Below, one piece after another: positions 45,210 through 53,936 of a stretch of 64,000 bases of DNA. Numbering within the stretch: the stretch's first letter is position 1; every line of letters starts with the position of its first letter. The stretch is taken from positions 434,001-498,000 of the forward strand of contig NZ_CP096019.1 in NCBI RefSeq assembly GCF_023115355.1, given 5' to 3'. Both the position numbers and the translations under genes were made by a program. The notes beneath the pieces were generated by a model. It was not told the DNA's origin and did not search any database. It saw only the letters and a list, made by a program, of their open reading frames with translations. Origin of the DNA: Halocatena salina (GTDB lineage Archaea > Halobacteriota > Halobacteria > Halobacteriales > Haloarculaceae).

Positions 45210-46208
45210 TCACGGAGCGAGCGCAGCCAAGGTCGTATCGATATCGTTCGGCTCGGCTGCCCGAGGGAACGAGACGGAAAGCGCATCGACGCCGTCGATC
45301 GCCGTGAACCGTTCGAGTTGATCGCGAGCCTGTTCGGGCGTGCCAGCGACAGCGAGTTGTTCTACCAACGCTTCAGGAATCGCATCCATTGCTCCCTCAC
45401 GATCGTCAGCGTTCCACCGCTCGTAAATCTCGTTGGCAGCCGTGTCGTACCCCTGTTGGGCGATCGTATCACGGTAAAACGTTCCCATGCCACCGATGTA
45501 AAACGCGAGGTGTTGTTTGACGAGTGCTCTCGCTCGGTGTTCATCCTCGGTCGCACAGCAGGTCAACGACAGCGTCGTTCGTAGCTCGGCTGGATCACGA
45601 TCGGCGAGTTCTGCGCCACGCCGGAGATCGTCCAGTCGGCTTTCTACGCCCTGTGGCGTGAGCATGATCGCGTGCCAGCCATCGGCGAATCGACCGGCGA
45701 GTTCCACCGCCTTGGGTCCCATTCCGGCTGCATCGATCGACGGTCGTGGGTCGGGTGACTCACACCGGAGTCGAAATCCGGACAGTTCGAACTGTTCGCC
45801 GTCGTAGGTCACTGTTTCGTCCGACAGCACGCGCTTGACGATCTCGATCGTCTCCCGCGTCCGACGGAGTGGGCGATCGAAGGAAGCGCCATGCCAGTTC
45901 TCGATGACGATCGGCCCGCTAGGACCGAGACCCAGACGGAATCGTCCGTCGGATACCTCCTGTAGCGTGGCCGCCGTTTGACCGATGAGCGCGGGTGAAC
46001 GGGAGTACACCGGCATGATCGACGCACCGATGCCGACGGTGTCGGTCCGCTCGGCAAGGGTGGTAAGTAACGTTACCACATCACGTCCCCACGTCTCCGG
46101 CATCCATACGCGATCGTACCCCAGAGACTCGGCACGCGTCGCCTGATCGCTGAGGACGTCTACGCTGGGTTGTGAAGCGACAGGAAGCGAGACGTCGATA
46201 CGGGTCAT
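45210..46208 (-). CDS. F420-dependent LLM-class oxidoreductase (NP1902A family type)
   Basis: A 332-residue luciferase-like monooxygenase fold protein (TIM barrel). The opening MTRIDVSLPVASQPSVDVLS and the later LGYDRVWMPETWGRD, DTVGIGASIMPVYSRSP and RFRLGLGPSGPIVIENWHG match the F420-dependent branch related to methylene-tetrahydromethanopterin reductase. I recall a Natronomonas protein family NP1902A of the same kind. It would use F420 or F420H2. It overlaps the SDR gene by four bases and is followed by the TPP enzyme. Confidence 0.85.
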   Translation of the reverse strand: MTRIDVSLPVASQPSVDVLSDQATRAESLGYDRVWMPETWGRDVVTLLTTLAERTDTVGIGASIMPVYSRSPALIGQTAATLQEVSDGRFRLGLGPSGPIVIENWHGASFDRPLRRTRETIEIVKRVLSDETVTYDGEQFELSGFRLRCESPDPRPSIDAAGMGPKAVELAGRFADGWHAIMLTPQGVESRLDDLRRGAELADRDPAELRTTLSLTCCATEDEHRARALVKQHLAFYIGGMGTFYRDTIAQQGYDTAANEIYERWNADDREGAMDAIPEALVEQLAVAGTPEQARDQLERFTAIDGVDALSVSFPRAAEPNDIDTTLAALAP

Positions 46209-47008
46209 ACGTCAGGTGATTCCATGATATCGGGAACGCCACGAACCGTGATGGTTTCGCCGGTGATGTAGGATGACGCTGGAGAGGCAAGGAATTGGAC
46301 GGTGTCAGCAATCTCCTCGCTCAGTCCGATCCGACGATCGACGGTCTCTCGGTCGATCTCATCGGCAGTCACCCCCATCTGAGACTCGACGCCGGGTGTC
46401 GCAACGAATCCCGGTGCGACGCAGTTTACCCGCACGTCGTCACTCGCCCACTCGAACGCCAGCGTCCGAGTGAGATTGACGACCGCAGCCTTCGCTGCTG
46501 CGTAGTGGCTCATGTACGGCGCGCCCTCGGTCCCGGCAACGCTAGCGAAGTTGATGATGTTACCGTGACCCTGCTCGCGCATTTCCTCACCAGCGACCTG
46601 GGTACAGTGGTATGTGCCGTGAAGATTGATATCGACGATCGTTTTCCAGCCGTTCTCGGAAATTCCTTCGAAGTTCGCCATGAAGCTCGCACCCGCATTG
46701 TTCACGAGCACGTCAACACTACCGAACTCCTCGACAGTCGCCTCTATCAACGCTTCGACAGCATCGCGCTCTCGGACGTCACACTCCATGGCGAGCGCCT
46801 CGCCCGGACCGTCGATCCCCGCTACCACCTCATCTATCTTCTCTTGGGTCCGCGACGAGACGACCACGTTCGCACCACTGGCCGCGAAGCGTTCCGCAGT
46901 AACTTTCCCGATTCCTTGCGAAGAGCCGGTGATAACGACGGTTTTTCCGTCGACACTGAACTGATCGGTTTTCATGTTCCTGTCACCATATTCATCGTTG
47001 TTCTCCAT
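46205..47008 (-). CDS. Short-chain dehydrogenase/reductase
   Basis: A 267-residue SDR. It has the cofactor loop TGSSQGIGKVTAERF, the NNAG motif (VLVNNAGASFM), and the catalytic Tyr/Lys in MSHYAAAKAAVV, followed by the glycine-rich region typical of 3-ketoacyl reductase-like members. It heads an operon with the F420 oxidoreductase (four-base overlap) and the TPP enzyme. The start could be ATG 47008 or the ATG at 46975 that gives MKTDQFSVDGKTV. The substrate is unknown. Confidence 0.85.
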   Translation of the reverse strand: MENNDEYGDRNMKTDQFSVDGKTVVITGSSQGIGKVTAERFAASGANVVVSSRTQEKIDEVVAGIDGPGEALAMECDVRERDAVEALIEATVEEFGSVDVLVNNAGASFMANFEGISENGWKTIVDINLHGTYHCTQVAGEEMREQGHGNIINFASVAGTEGAPYMSHYAAAKAAVVNLTRTLAFEWASDDVRVNCVAPGFVATPGVESQMGVTADEIDRETVDRRIGLSEEIADTVQFLASPASSYITGETITVRGVPDIMESPDV

Positions 47009-47088
47009 TGTTCGTTAAGAAAGACAGTATATAAACAACAGTGATTCCGGTACCGACCGCCGGTTTCGTCACCCCACTTTTTCCGCTC

Positions 47089-47105
47089 GGGTAGCTGCGC
47101 TACCC
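47089..47105. repeat. Perfect hairpin between divergent genes
   Basis: GGGTAGC-TGC-GCTACCC, a seven-pair perfect stem in a CCGCTCGGG...CCGCAAAAAAGG context. I recall similar sequences as a common haloarchaeal intergenic element; it may affect transcription or act as a structured element. Confidence 0.4.
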
Positions 47106-47160
47106 TCCGCAAAAAAGGCGGGACGCCAGCCTTATTCTCGTGCTCCGGGATGTGTCGGTA

Positions 47161-48153
47161 ATGGCGTCATGTGAGCGAACCGTTCCGATCCACCGGATCG
47201 AATACGATGTCAACTGGCCACCCGAACACGTAGCCAGCTATCTGATCGGTTGTGAACAGCCGGTGTTAGTCGACGCTGGGATGCCGGGAGCAGACGGACG
47301 GAAACGACTGTGTGAGACACTCGCTACCCACGGGTATGATCTCAACGACATCGAACATCTCATCGTCACCCACCCCCACATCGATCACATCGGACAGATA
47401 TCCGAAATCGTCGATGCGGCCTCACCCACAGTGTACGCACCGGTTGGTGTCCAAACGCGGTTCGAACGGAATCTCGAAGGACTCGAAACCACGGTTCGGG
47501 AGAACGCGCGTACCGCAGGGTTCTCGGAGGCAGAACGTGATGTTCTGGTCGACAAAGCCGTCGAATCGCTCCGACGCAACCGGGAGCTGTTGGCTCCGGA
47601 GGTCGTCGACGTGTGGGTTGATGGCGGTGACATCGTCGAGATCGGTGAAGCGGTCGTCGACGTGCTCCACACACCGGGCCACCAAGCGGATCACTGCTGT
47701 TACCGTCTCGAACTGAACGGTGAGGACGTACTCATCTCCGGTGATATGGTCATCGAACCGTTCCGACCGGTGATTCTCCACGCAGGGTTGGATCAAGGCG
47801 TCGAGCGGGCAGTCGAGGGGTTCTATACGGCACTCGATCGGATCAGTGCGCTCGACATCGATCGGGTGTACCCCGGGCACGGCCCAGTTCACACGGATTT
47901 CGAAGCCACACTCGAACGCGACCGGAACAGCCTCGACCGAACGCTCGAAAAAGCCGTGGACACGGTGGGTGAAGGACACGGTGATGGATCTGAAACACCG
48001 ATGACGGCAGCGGACGTCGCTACAGAACGCACCGGGAGTCGTGACACCACCTACATCGCCGTGGAGGTGGTGGCAGCGCTTTCGTACCTCCGCTCAACGG
48101 GACAGATCCGAGCCACCGAGAGGGACGGCATGAGACACTACGTTCCAGAGTGA
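47161..48153 (+). CDS. MBL-fold metallo-hydrolase
   Basis: A 330-residue metallo-beta-lactamase-fold protein with the metal motif THPHIDHIG (HxHxDH) and a later histidine in TPGHQADHC and in PGHGPVHTD. There is an extra C-terminal helical segment of about 80 residues with a winged-helix look, as in many haloarchaeal relatives of RNase Z or glyoxalase II. The start is ATG 47161. The reaction (thioester, lactone or nucleic acid) cannot be told from sequence. Confidence 0.85.
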   Translation: MASCERTVPIHRIEYDVNWPPEHVASYLIGCEQPVLVDAGMPGADGRKRLCETLATHGYDLNDIEHLIVTHPHIDHIGQISEIVDAASPTVYAPVGVQTRFERNLEGLETTVRENARTAGFSEAERDVLVDKAVESLRRNRELLAPEVVDVWVDGGDIVEIGEAVVDVLHTPGHQADHCCYRLELNGEDVLISGDMVIEPFRPVILHAGLDQGVERAVEGFYTALDRISALDIDRVYPGHGPVHTDFEATLERDRNSLDRTLEKAVDTVGEGHGDGSETPMTAADVATERTGSRDTTYIAVEVVAALSYLRSTGQIRATERDGMRHYVPE

Positions 48154-48203
48154 TCCGAAAAGGACGTGATACCGTCACACGAAATATCATACGATCACCA
48201 ACG

Positions 48204-48896
48204 ATGACCGAATACGATGGGGTGTTCTTCGACATCGGCGGGGTTATCCTTGATCTCACGTCAGTAAAGGACGGTCACGTCGACTTTCTAACCCGACTGG
48301 CCGAACAGGAAGGCGTCGAAAACGTGGAGACGTTCATCGAGGAGTGGCGCTCGACGTTGGGAACGTACTTCCGAGAACGGAATGGCACTGAATATCGTCG
48401 GGCGAAGACGGGCTATCAGCACGCTGTCGACACGGCAATCGGATACGAGCTACCCGAACCGAAGTGGATGCCGGCGTTCGAAGCGGCGAGTACAACGTGT
48501 TTAGAGCCGAACCCCGCCGCAGCCGAGACGATCCGAACGCTTGATCGCGCGGGACTGTATCTCGGGGTGATCTCCGATATTGATACCTGGGAAGCGGAGT
48601 CGATGCTCGCACAGTTCGACACCGCAGATCGGTTCGATCACATCACCACTTCCGAAGAGGTCGGCCGGACCAAACCCGATCGGGCGATCTTCGAAACAGC
48701 AATCGAGAAGGCACCCATCGAGCCCGAGCAGTGTCTGTACGTGGGCGATCGCTACGAGCACGACATGAAAGGCGGCAGCCAGATCGGGTTGGTTACAGTT
48801 GCCTACGGCGGCAGTGCCACAGAACACGCCGACAGTGCTGCTGTCGATCACGTGATCGATGACCTCGGTGAGCTGTGTGATCTCGTCGGCCTCTAA
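48204..48896 (+). CDS. HAD-family hydrolase
   Basis: A 230-residue HAD-superfamily hydrolase. Motif I is FFDIGGVILDL, motif II lies in SDIDTW, motif III includes GRTKPD with its Lys, and motif IV is VGDRYEHDMKGG. The second Asp of motif I is replaced by Gly, as in the DxG subgroup of YihX-like phosphatases. It likely removes a phosphate from a small sugar or sugar-phosphate. The start ATG at 48204 (MTEYDGVFFDIGG) is chosen. It follows the MBL gene by 50 bases, so the two may be in one operon. Confidence 0.85.
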   Translation: MTEYDGVFFDIGGVILDLTSVKDGHVDFLTRLAEQEGVENVETFIEEWRSTLGTYFRERNGTEYRRAKTGYQHAVDTAIGYELPEPKWMPAFEAASTTCLEPNPAAAETIRTLDRAGLYLGVISDIDTWEAESMLAQFDTADRFDHITTSEEVGRTKPDRAIFETAIEKAPIEPEQCLYVGDRYEHDMKGGSQIGLVTVAYGGSATEHADSAAVDHVIDDLGELCDLVGL

Positions 48897-48979
48897 GGGA
48901 GTATAGACGGGCTGGGTGGATAGTTCCCCCGATATTCCGGGTCGAAGGTATATACGTCTCGCAAGTAGTATCGTGTGCT

Positions 48980-49630
48980 ATGAGGTACATTACCTTCGTC
49001 ATCATCCCTCCGAATGGCGGATTGACCGACACCGATCGGGCGTTCGGGACCGCGCCGAACATCACGCGCCGGTCGATCCAACACATCAATCTACTCGCGG
49101 ACGAAACAGCTGTAGTCATCTTCGAGTTGGATGGAGAGATCGGCGCAGTCGAAGCGATCCTCGACACCGAACCCGAAGTACTAGAATACAATATCACTGA
49201 AACGCGGGAGAGCCACCACGTGTACATCCACTTGGAAACGAACGAAATCATCTCGGAGTTGCTCACCATCCCGAACGAGTACGAGCTCGTCGTCGATACG
49301 CCGATGGTGTACACTCACCGCGGTGGACTTCGGGTGACGATCATCGGTGAGGAAACGGTGTTTCGGGAAGCGATGCCAGAGATTCCCGCTTCGCTTCGGT
49401 TCAAGCTCGAACAACTCGGAGAGTACGAACCGACCACCGAGCGGTTGTTCTCGTTACTCACGGACCGCCAACAGGAGATCCTGATGGAAGCCATTCGGCA
49501 GGGGTATTATGAAGTTCCTCGACAGGTCACCCACCAAGACGTTGCCGAATCGCTCGACTGTTCGGGTGGAACTGTCGGAGAACACCTCCGAAAGATCGAA
49601 GCGAAACTCCTCAACGAGATTACGCCCTGA
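48980..49630 (+). CDS. Bat-type helix-turn-helix transcriptional regulator
   Basis: A 216-residue regulator with the same architecture as the gene at 5942, including the start MRYITFVIIP and the C-terminal HTH_10 domain (LTDRQQEILMEAIRQGYYEV, PRQVTHQDVAESLDCSGGTV, then GEHLRKIEAKL). The N-terminal sensor is only loosely similar between the two. It may regulate the small MTH865 gene downstream or a distant target. Confidence 0.85.
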   Translation: MRYITFVIIPPNGGLTDTDRAFGTAPNITRRSIQHINLLADETAVVIFELDGEIGAVEAILDTEPEVLEYNITETRESHHVYIHLETNEIISELLTIPNEYELVVDTPMVYTHRGGLRVTIIGEETVFREAMPEIPASLRFKLEQLGEYEPTTERLFSLLTDRQQEILMEAIRQGYYEVPRQVTHQDVAESLDCSGGTVGEHLRKIEAKLLNEITP

Positions 49631-49699
49631 TCTCGACTTAATACCACGGGTATCAAAGGCAGTGGGATTAGGTGTTCTGATTCGGTACGAACAGTCACA

Positions 49700-49963
49700 A
49701 TGGTCGATAAAAACGACCTCAGACAGCAGCTCACCGACGCCTTCGAAGACGCTGACTACCCAGTTAACAGTCCCATGGATCTCGTTCCGGCGCTGCCGAA
49801 CGGTCCCGCCACGACGTTCGAATCCGATGGTGTAAGCTTCACTGCGATGGAACTCAACGCACAGGCAGGGAGCAAACAATCGTTCCCTTACGACAGCGTC
49901 GACACGCTCGTCAACGACATCATGGACGGTCTCGAAGACGAAGGCTATCTGGACGAGGCCTGA
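49700..49963 (+). CDS. MTH865-like small protein
   Basis: An 87-residue acidic protein that matches the MTH865 family (PF07747): DLRQQLTDAFEDADYPVNSP, then MDLVPALPNGPATTFESDGV and SFTAMELNAQ, with a C-terminal helix ending in LEDEGYLDEA. The structure is a small helical fold and the function is unknown. It follows the Bat-type gene by about 70 bases. Confidence 0.85.
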   Translation: MVDKNDLRQQLTDAFEDADYPVNSPMDLVPALPNGPATTFESDGVSFTAMELNAQAGSKQSFPYDSVDTLVNDIMDGLEDEGYLDEA

Positions 49964-50265
49964 CGGTACATCCACAGTAGGTCCGACCACGGCTACAACG
50001 ACGGTCGGCTATCGTTTGAAATTCACCGACTGCGAGTCATGGGTGAGATCGCTGTCTCGAAGTTGCTGTCAGCCTCGTCCTCCTCATGGAGATTTCACAG
50101 CTGACAGCTGTACCCAAAACCACATTGTTTCCTCAAGCACTTGCTATCCGGATTCGACGTGTCACCGATACCGATGAATTCCGGTTCGTGACGACTAGCG
50201 CTCTGTCTCAGTCGCTCGGAGGCTGAGCGACCCCGGTACCGATTCGATAGCAGCGACCGGTTGGG
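49964..50265. other. Intergenic region with inverted repeats between convergent genes
   Basis: 302 bases. A nine-base inverted repeat GCTGTCAGC / GCTGACAGC pairs 50065-50073 with 50100-50108 and a second stem GTCGCTC / GAGCGAC occurs near 50211-50235. They may help termination of the two convergent genes. No gene is seen. Confidence 0.45.
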
Positions 50266-50796
50266 CTAGAACCGCTCGTCAGCGAACTCCGCGTCGATAC
50301 TGGACGCCACCTCAGTGAGCTGGACAGCAGCATCGGAGTACTGGAGCACTTTCTGCATGTCACCGTCCAGCTCGAAGTCTCCACCCATCAGGCCGTCAAT
50401 GACGCCCAGTTCCTGACGCAACAAGGCCTTCCACGTGTCGGTGTCCGCACTCAGATAAAACCCGTTTTCGACCTCGTCCTTACTTTCGATGAGATAACAC
50501 TCAGAACAGTTGCCGTCTTCGAGGGCTATGTACGCCTGTCCGACGTATCCTCGATCACTGGTTTCTGTAACGTACGTTCCGAGTTCGTCTTGGAGATACT
50601 CCGGCATCGCGTCGACGTCCATCTCGTCGATCGGCATGTCAGTCATCTCAAAGATGAAGTCACCGTCGAAATCGACACCCCATCCCTCGCTCACGTCTTG
50701 ATATTCCTCGTCTTCGTCGACACGCGTTCCGTACTCGATAAACCATGCTTGGCTCGGAAAGAGCATCGGGTCTGGATCGTAATCCACATCGACCAT
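50266..50796 (-). CDS. SCP2-like sterol-binding-fold protein
   Basis: A 176-residue protein. The C-terminal part shows the SCP2 pattern: YLIESKDEVENGFYLSADTD then TWKALLRQELGVIDGLMGGD and FELDGDMQKVLQYSDAAV, a strand followed by a helix and the G-DMxK-type segment. The N-terminal half is acidic. The start is ATG 50796. It is divergent from an SDR at 51007 and lies near the SCP2/acyl-CoA dehydrogenase pair, so a lipid or acyl-CoA binding role with these enzymes is inferred. Confidence 0.72.
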   Translation of the reverse strand: MVDVDYDPDPMLFPSQAWFIEYGTRVDEDEEYQDVSEGWGVDFDGDFIFEMTDMPIDEMDVDAMPEYLQDELGTYVTETSDRGYVGQAYIALEDGNCSECYLIESKDEVENGFYLSADTDTWKALLRQELGVIDGLMGGDFELDGDMQKVLQYSDAAVQLTEVASSIDAEFADERF

Positions 50797-51006
50797 TGCG
50801 TCCGACAGGAACCTCGCGGCTGGTATAAATCTATCTCGGGATATGGACGTCGGTTTAAAACCCCTCATGGATGAAGCCCGATCGACCGCGAGCGCGGGCA
50901 AACCAGACGGCCACGGTTGGGGACACCCGTCCCGACCGGTCGGTATAAGCGACCGCGTATTCGGCAGGGAAAGTATTAGTCAGTCATCCCCCAATCGTTC
51001 GCCGTA

Positions 51007-51783
51007 ATGGATTTCGGATTCGACGACAAGACAGCCCTCGTGACGGGCGGTGCTGGACGGATCGGGAGTGAAGACTGTCACGTGCTCGCAGAGGAGGGCG
51101 CAGAGGTAGTCGTCCTCGACGTGAAAGAGGATGCCGCCCAAGACGTGGCAGACGAGATCGAAGAAGACGGCGGGACAGCTCACGCGGTCGAGTGTGACCT
51201 CACCAATAGAGAAGAAGTAAGCGCGACTGTCGATGCGCTCCGCGAGGAAACCGGTGGTATCGACATCCTCATCAACAATGCAGGGATGGTCGACGCCCGT
51301 GCTCGAATGGAGGATTTCGATGACGACACTTGGGACCGGGACATGTCGATCAACATCACCGGCACGTACAACATCACTCATGAGGTGTTCCCGGGGATGT
51401 GTGAACGTGAATGGGGACGGATCATCAATATGTCCTCGATCACAGGTATACAGGGTGGGTTCGGCCAAGCGTCGTATGCCACGACGAAGGCGGCGCTGAT
51501 CGGCTTTGGCAAAACGCTCGCGCTCGAAGGCGCACAGAGCGGCGTCACCTGCAACGTGGTGGCACCGAACATCGTCGTCGGCGCACTCGCTGATCTTCCC
51601 ATCGAACAGCTCGAACAGGTCGATGAGCATTTCGCCCGCATCGCAAAGGCAACACCGATGCGAACGCTCGGTAAGGAAGAAGACGTATCGAACCTCATCG
51701 CCTTCTTGTGCAGCGAACAGGCCGAATACATCACCGGACAGGTCGTCGGCGTTACCGGTGGTGTCGATCTGTTCAGCTTCTGA
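51007..51783 (+). CDS. 3-oxoacyl-reductase-type short-chain dehydrogenase
   Basis: A 258-residue SDR of the FabG type. It has TGGAGRIGSEDCHVLAEEGA as cofactor loop, NNAGMVDARARM and the catalytic YATTKAALIGF motif with Tyr and Lys, then NVVAPNIVVGAL. It reduces or oxidises a ketone/alcohol with NAD(P)H. Together with the divergent SCP2-like gene and the downstream SCP2/acyl-CoA dehydrogenase pair it points to acyl-CoA or steroid-like substrates (inference). Confidence 0.87.
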   Translation: MDFGFDDKTALVTGGAGRIGSEDCHVLAEEGAEVVVLDVKEDAAQDVADEIEEDGGTAHAVECDLTNREEVSATVDALREETGGIDILINNAGMVDARARMEDFDDDTWDRDMSINITGTYNITHEVFPGMCEREWGRIINMSSITGIQGGFGQASYATTKAALIGFGKTLALEGAQSGVTCNVVAPNIVVGALADLPIEQLEQVDEHFARIAKATPMRTLGKEEDVSNLIAFLCSEQAEYITGQVVGVTGGVDLFSF

Positions 51784-51870
51784 ACGAGTCGATTCAGGTC
51801 AGCCCCCGTTCTCGTAGCTTTTGACCGGTAGATGGCAGAGTGCAGGATCGTTTCGACGACCACCAAAACA

Positions 51871-51881
51871 ACGTATATAAA
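51871..51881 (+). promoter_or_regulatory. TATA box upstream of SCP2-like/acyl-CoA dehydrogenase operon
   Basis: ACGTATATAAA fits the archaeal TATA consensus and lies about 60 bases before the ATG at 51942, giving a short 5' leader. Confidence 0.5.
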
Positions 51882-51941
51882 CACCCTCCTATCCGATGAG
51901 ACAGATCCATTCTGGTTTCGGTGGTACAGTGAGACACGACG

Positions 51942-52514
51942 ATGGTAGACGACGAACTCATTCAACGGATCGAAACCTCATTCGAGAAAGACGACGACGA
52001 ACTCGAATCGGAACTTCCGGGGCTCCTCGCGGATATCGAGGGAAAATCGGACGAGTTGGTGCGCCAACAGCCCGAAATCGTCTCGAAGATCCTGAACCGC
52101 ATGAGCGAGATGGATATCGCGTCGTTCGTCTCTGAGAACCCCGAAACCGCCGACCAGTTCCAGGATCTGCTCTGGTCGGGTGTGCGTATCGTCGCGGAGG
52201 GCAATGAGGAAGTCCAACAGCAGATCAACGAGGACATCACCGTCAACTTCGAGGCCGACGACTGTCCGATGACGGGCCACGTGGAAGTTAATGAGTCCGA
52301 ATCGACCGTAACGGGCGGGGCGGGCGTACTCGACGATCCCGACATCGCGATCACCGGTCCGGCAGACGTACTCGTTGGACTCATCACCGGCAACGTCGAT
52401 CCGATCCAAGGGTTCATGCAACAGCAGTATCAGATGGATGGCCCGGTTCAGAAGGGCACCCGATTGGCACCGATCATGAACACGCTGTCCGAACAGGCTC
52501 AAGTCGATCAGTGA
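51942..52514 (+). CDS. SCP2-like sterol-binding-fold protein
   Basis: A 190-residue acidic protein closely similar to the gene at 15841. An N-terminal helical region (IQRIETSFEKDDDELESELP) is followed by the SCP2-like part: DIAITGPADVLVGLITGNVD, then PIQGFMQQQYQMDGPVQKGT. The ATG is preceded by a promoter. One base after its stop is the acyl-CoA dehydrogenase ATG, so the two are tightly coupled and the protein may present acyl-CoA to that enzyme. Confidence 0.75.
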   Translation: MVDDELIQRIETSFEKDDDELESELPGLLADIEGKSDELVRQQPEIVSKILNRMSEMDIASFVSENPETADQFQDLLWSGVRIVAEGNEEVQQQINEDITVNFEADDCPMTGHVEVNESESTVTGGAGVLDDPDIAITGPADVLVGLITGNVDPIQGFMQQQYQMDGPVQKGTRLAPIMNTLSEQAQVDQ

Positions 52515-52515
52515 G

Positions 52516-53724
52516 ATGCGCCTAACTGACGAACAAAAGGCGTTTCGGGCCGATCTCCGGGGGTACTTGCAGGAGAACGTCGATCCGGTGGTCGACGAAT
52601 TGGACCGAAACGGACCGATGGATCGTGATACGTTGATGGGCTTTATCACCGACCTACGGGAGCTAGGTATCGGGTTCGATCCCGAGATAGCACCCGACTT
52701 TTTCGGTGACGTGTGGAAGTTCATGCTCACTGCGGAGGAGATCAGCTACGTCTGGCCCAGCTTGAACGTCGGCTTGATGATGTCGTTCCCCTCCGTATTC
52801 GTGCGTTTTGCCGCCGAAGAAACCCGTGAGGCGATGCTTCCAAAACTCGAAACCGGCGAGTGTCTCGGAAGCCTCGCAGTCACTGAACCGAGTGGCGGCA
52901 GCGACACTGCCCGCCCGCGGACGACCGCCCGCAAAGATGGCGACGAGTTCGTGATCGACGGACAGAAGACGTGGGTCGGGAACGCTCATTATGCAGACGT
53001 ATGTCTGGTTGTCGCTCATGACGAATCGACGGGCGCACAGGACATGTTCCTCGTCGACCGAGAAAACGCCTCCTTCGAAACCGAGGAGCTCGACAAGCTC
53101 GGCTGGAAAGGCGTCTCGAACGCGAAGATAACGTTCGACTCGGTGCGCGTCCCGGCGGACAATCGGCTGTCGAACATTTTCAGTAACGCCATCATGGAAG
53201 GGTACGACATGAACGAGATCGTTCCGTTCCCCGAGAGCGTCACACAACTGTTCTTCGAACAGAAGCCGCTCAATGCGACGTTCTCGTTCATGCGAACCGG
53301 GATGTCGTTCATGGCAGTCGGCATCATGCAAGCCGCCATGGATGAAGCGCTTGGCTACGCGACCGAACGGGAGACGTTCGAAAAGCCAATCGCACAACAC
53401 CAACTCGTCCAAGAGAAGTTATACGACATGAAAGTGGGACTCGAAACCTCTCGCCAACTGTCTCGTCGAGCGGCCGAGTTGCTCGAATCCGGTGACCCCG
53501 ACGCTCGACTCATGTCGTCGCTGGCGAAAGGCTACACGTCAGAAACTAGCAAGCAAGTGGCCGACGACGCGCTTCAAGTGTTCGGAGCAGAGGGTCTCAA
53601 GCCGGAAAACCGTCTCGAACGCTACTACCGGGATGCACGGGTCATGACCATCCCCGATGGGACGACCGAAATTCAAAAGCTCATCGTCGGATCGGAACTC
53701 ACCGACATGAGTGCCTACCACTGA
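52516..53724 (+). CDS. Acyl-CoA dehydrogenase
   Basis: A 402-residue FAD-dependent acyl-CoA dehydrogenase. The N-terminal, beta and C-terminal domains are in order: AVTEPSGGSDTARPRTTARK and IDGQKTWVGNAHYAD in the FAD/substrate region, and KPIAQHQLVQEKLYDMKV later. In the C-terminal catalytic motif the usual Glu (YEGT-type) is replaced by Asp in MTIPDGTTEIQKL, so the catalytic base may be Asp. An unusual insertion of about 20 residues follows VRVPADNRLSNIFSNA. It is coupled to the SCP2-like gene, one base apart. Confidence 0.88.
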   Translation: MRLTDEQKAFRADLRGYLQENVDPVVDELDRNGPMDRDTLMGFITDLRELGIGFDPEIAPDFFGDVWKFMLTAEEISYVWPSLNVGLMMSFPSVFVRFAAEETREAMLPKLETGECLGSLAVTEPSGGSDTARPRTTARKDGDEFVIDGQKTWVGNAHYADVCLVVAHDESTGAQDMFLVDRENASFETEELDKLGWKGVSNAKITFDSVRVPADNRLSNIFSNAIMEGYDMNEIVPFPESVTQLFFEQKPLNATFSFMRTGMSFMAVGIMQAAMDEALGYATERETFEKPIAQHQLVQEKLYDMKVGLETSRQLSRRAAELLESGDPDARLMSSLAKGYTSETSKQVADDALQVFGAEGLKPENRLERYYRDARVMTIPDGTTEIQKLIVGSELTDMSAYH

Positions 53725-53936
53725 TACCGAGCCCTCCGACACGGGCGTCGATCGCCTCCCGACCGCGGTCATGAGTGTTAACCCCATGATCGAAACGACA
53801 ACACGTTTGTAAACCGTACCGCCGCCAACGATCGCACAGAATTAATTGGTTTAATTTGAATTATTTTTATTATCTTCGAATTGATGGTCAAGATTTAACA
53901 GCCCCCCCGTAGATGGTTGCTCTGAGGCGAAAGACA

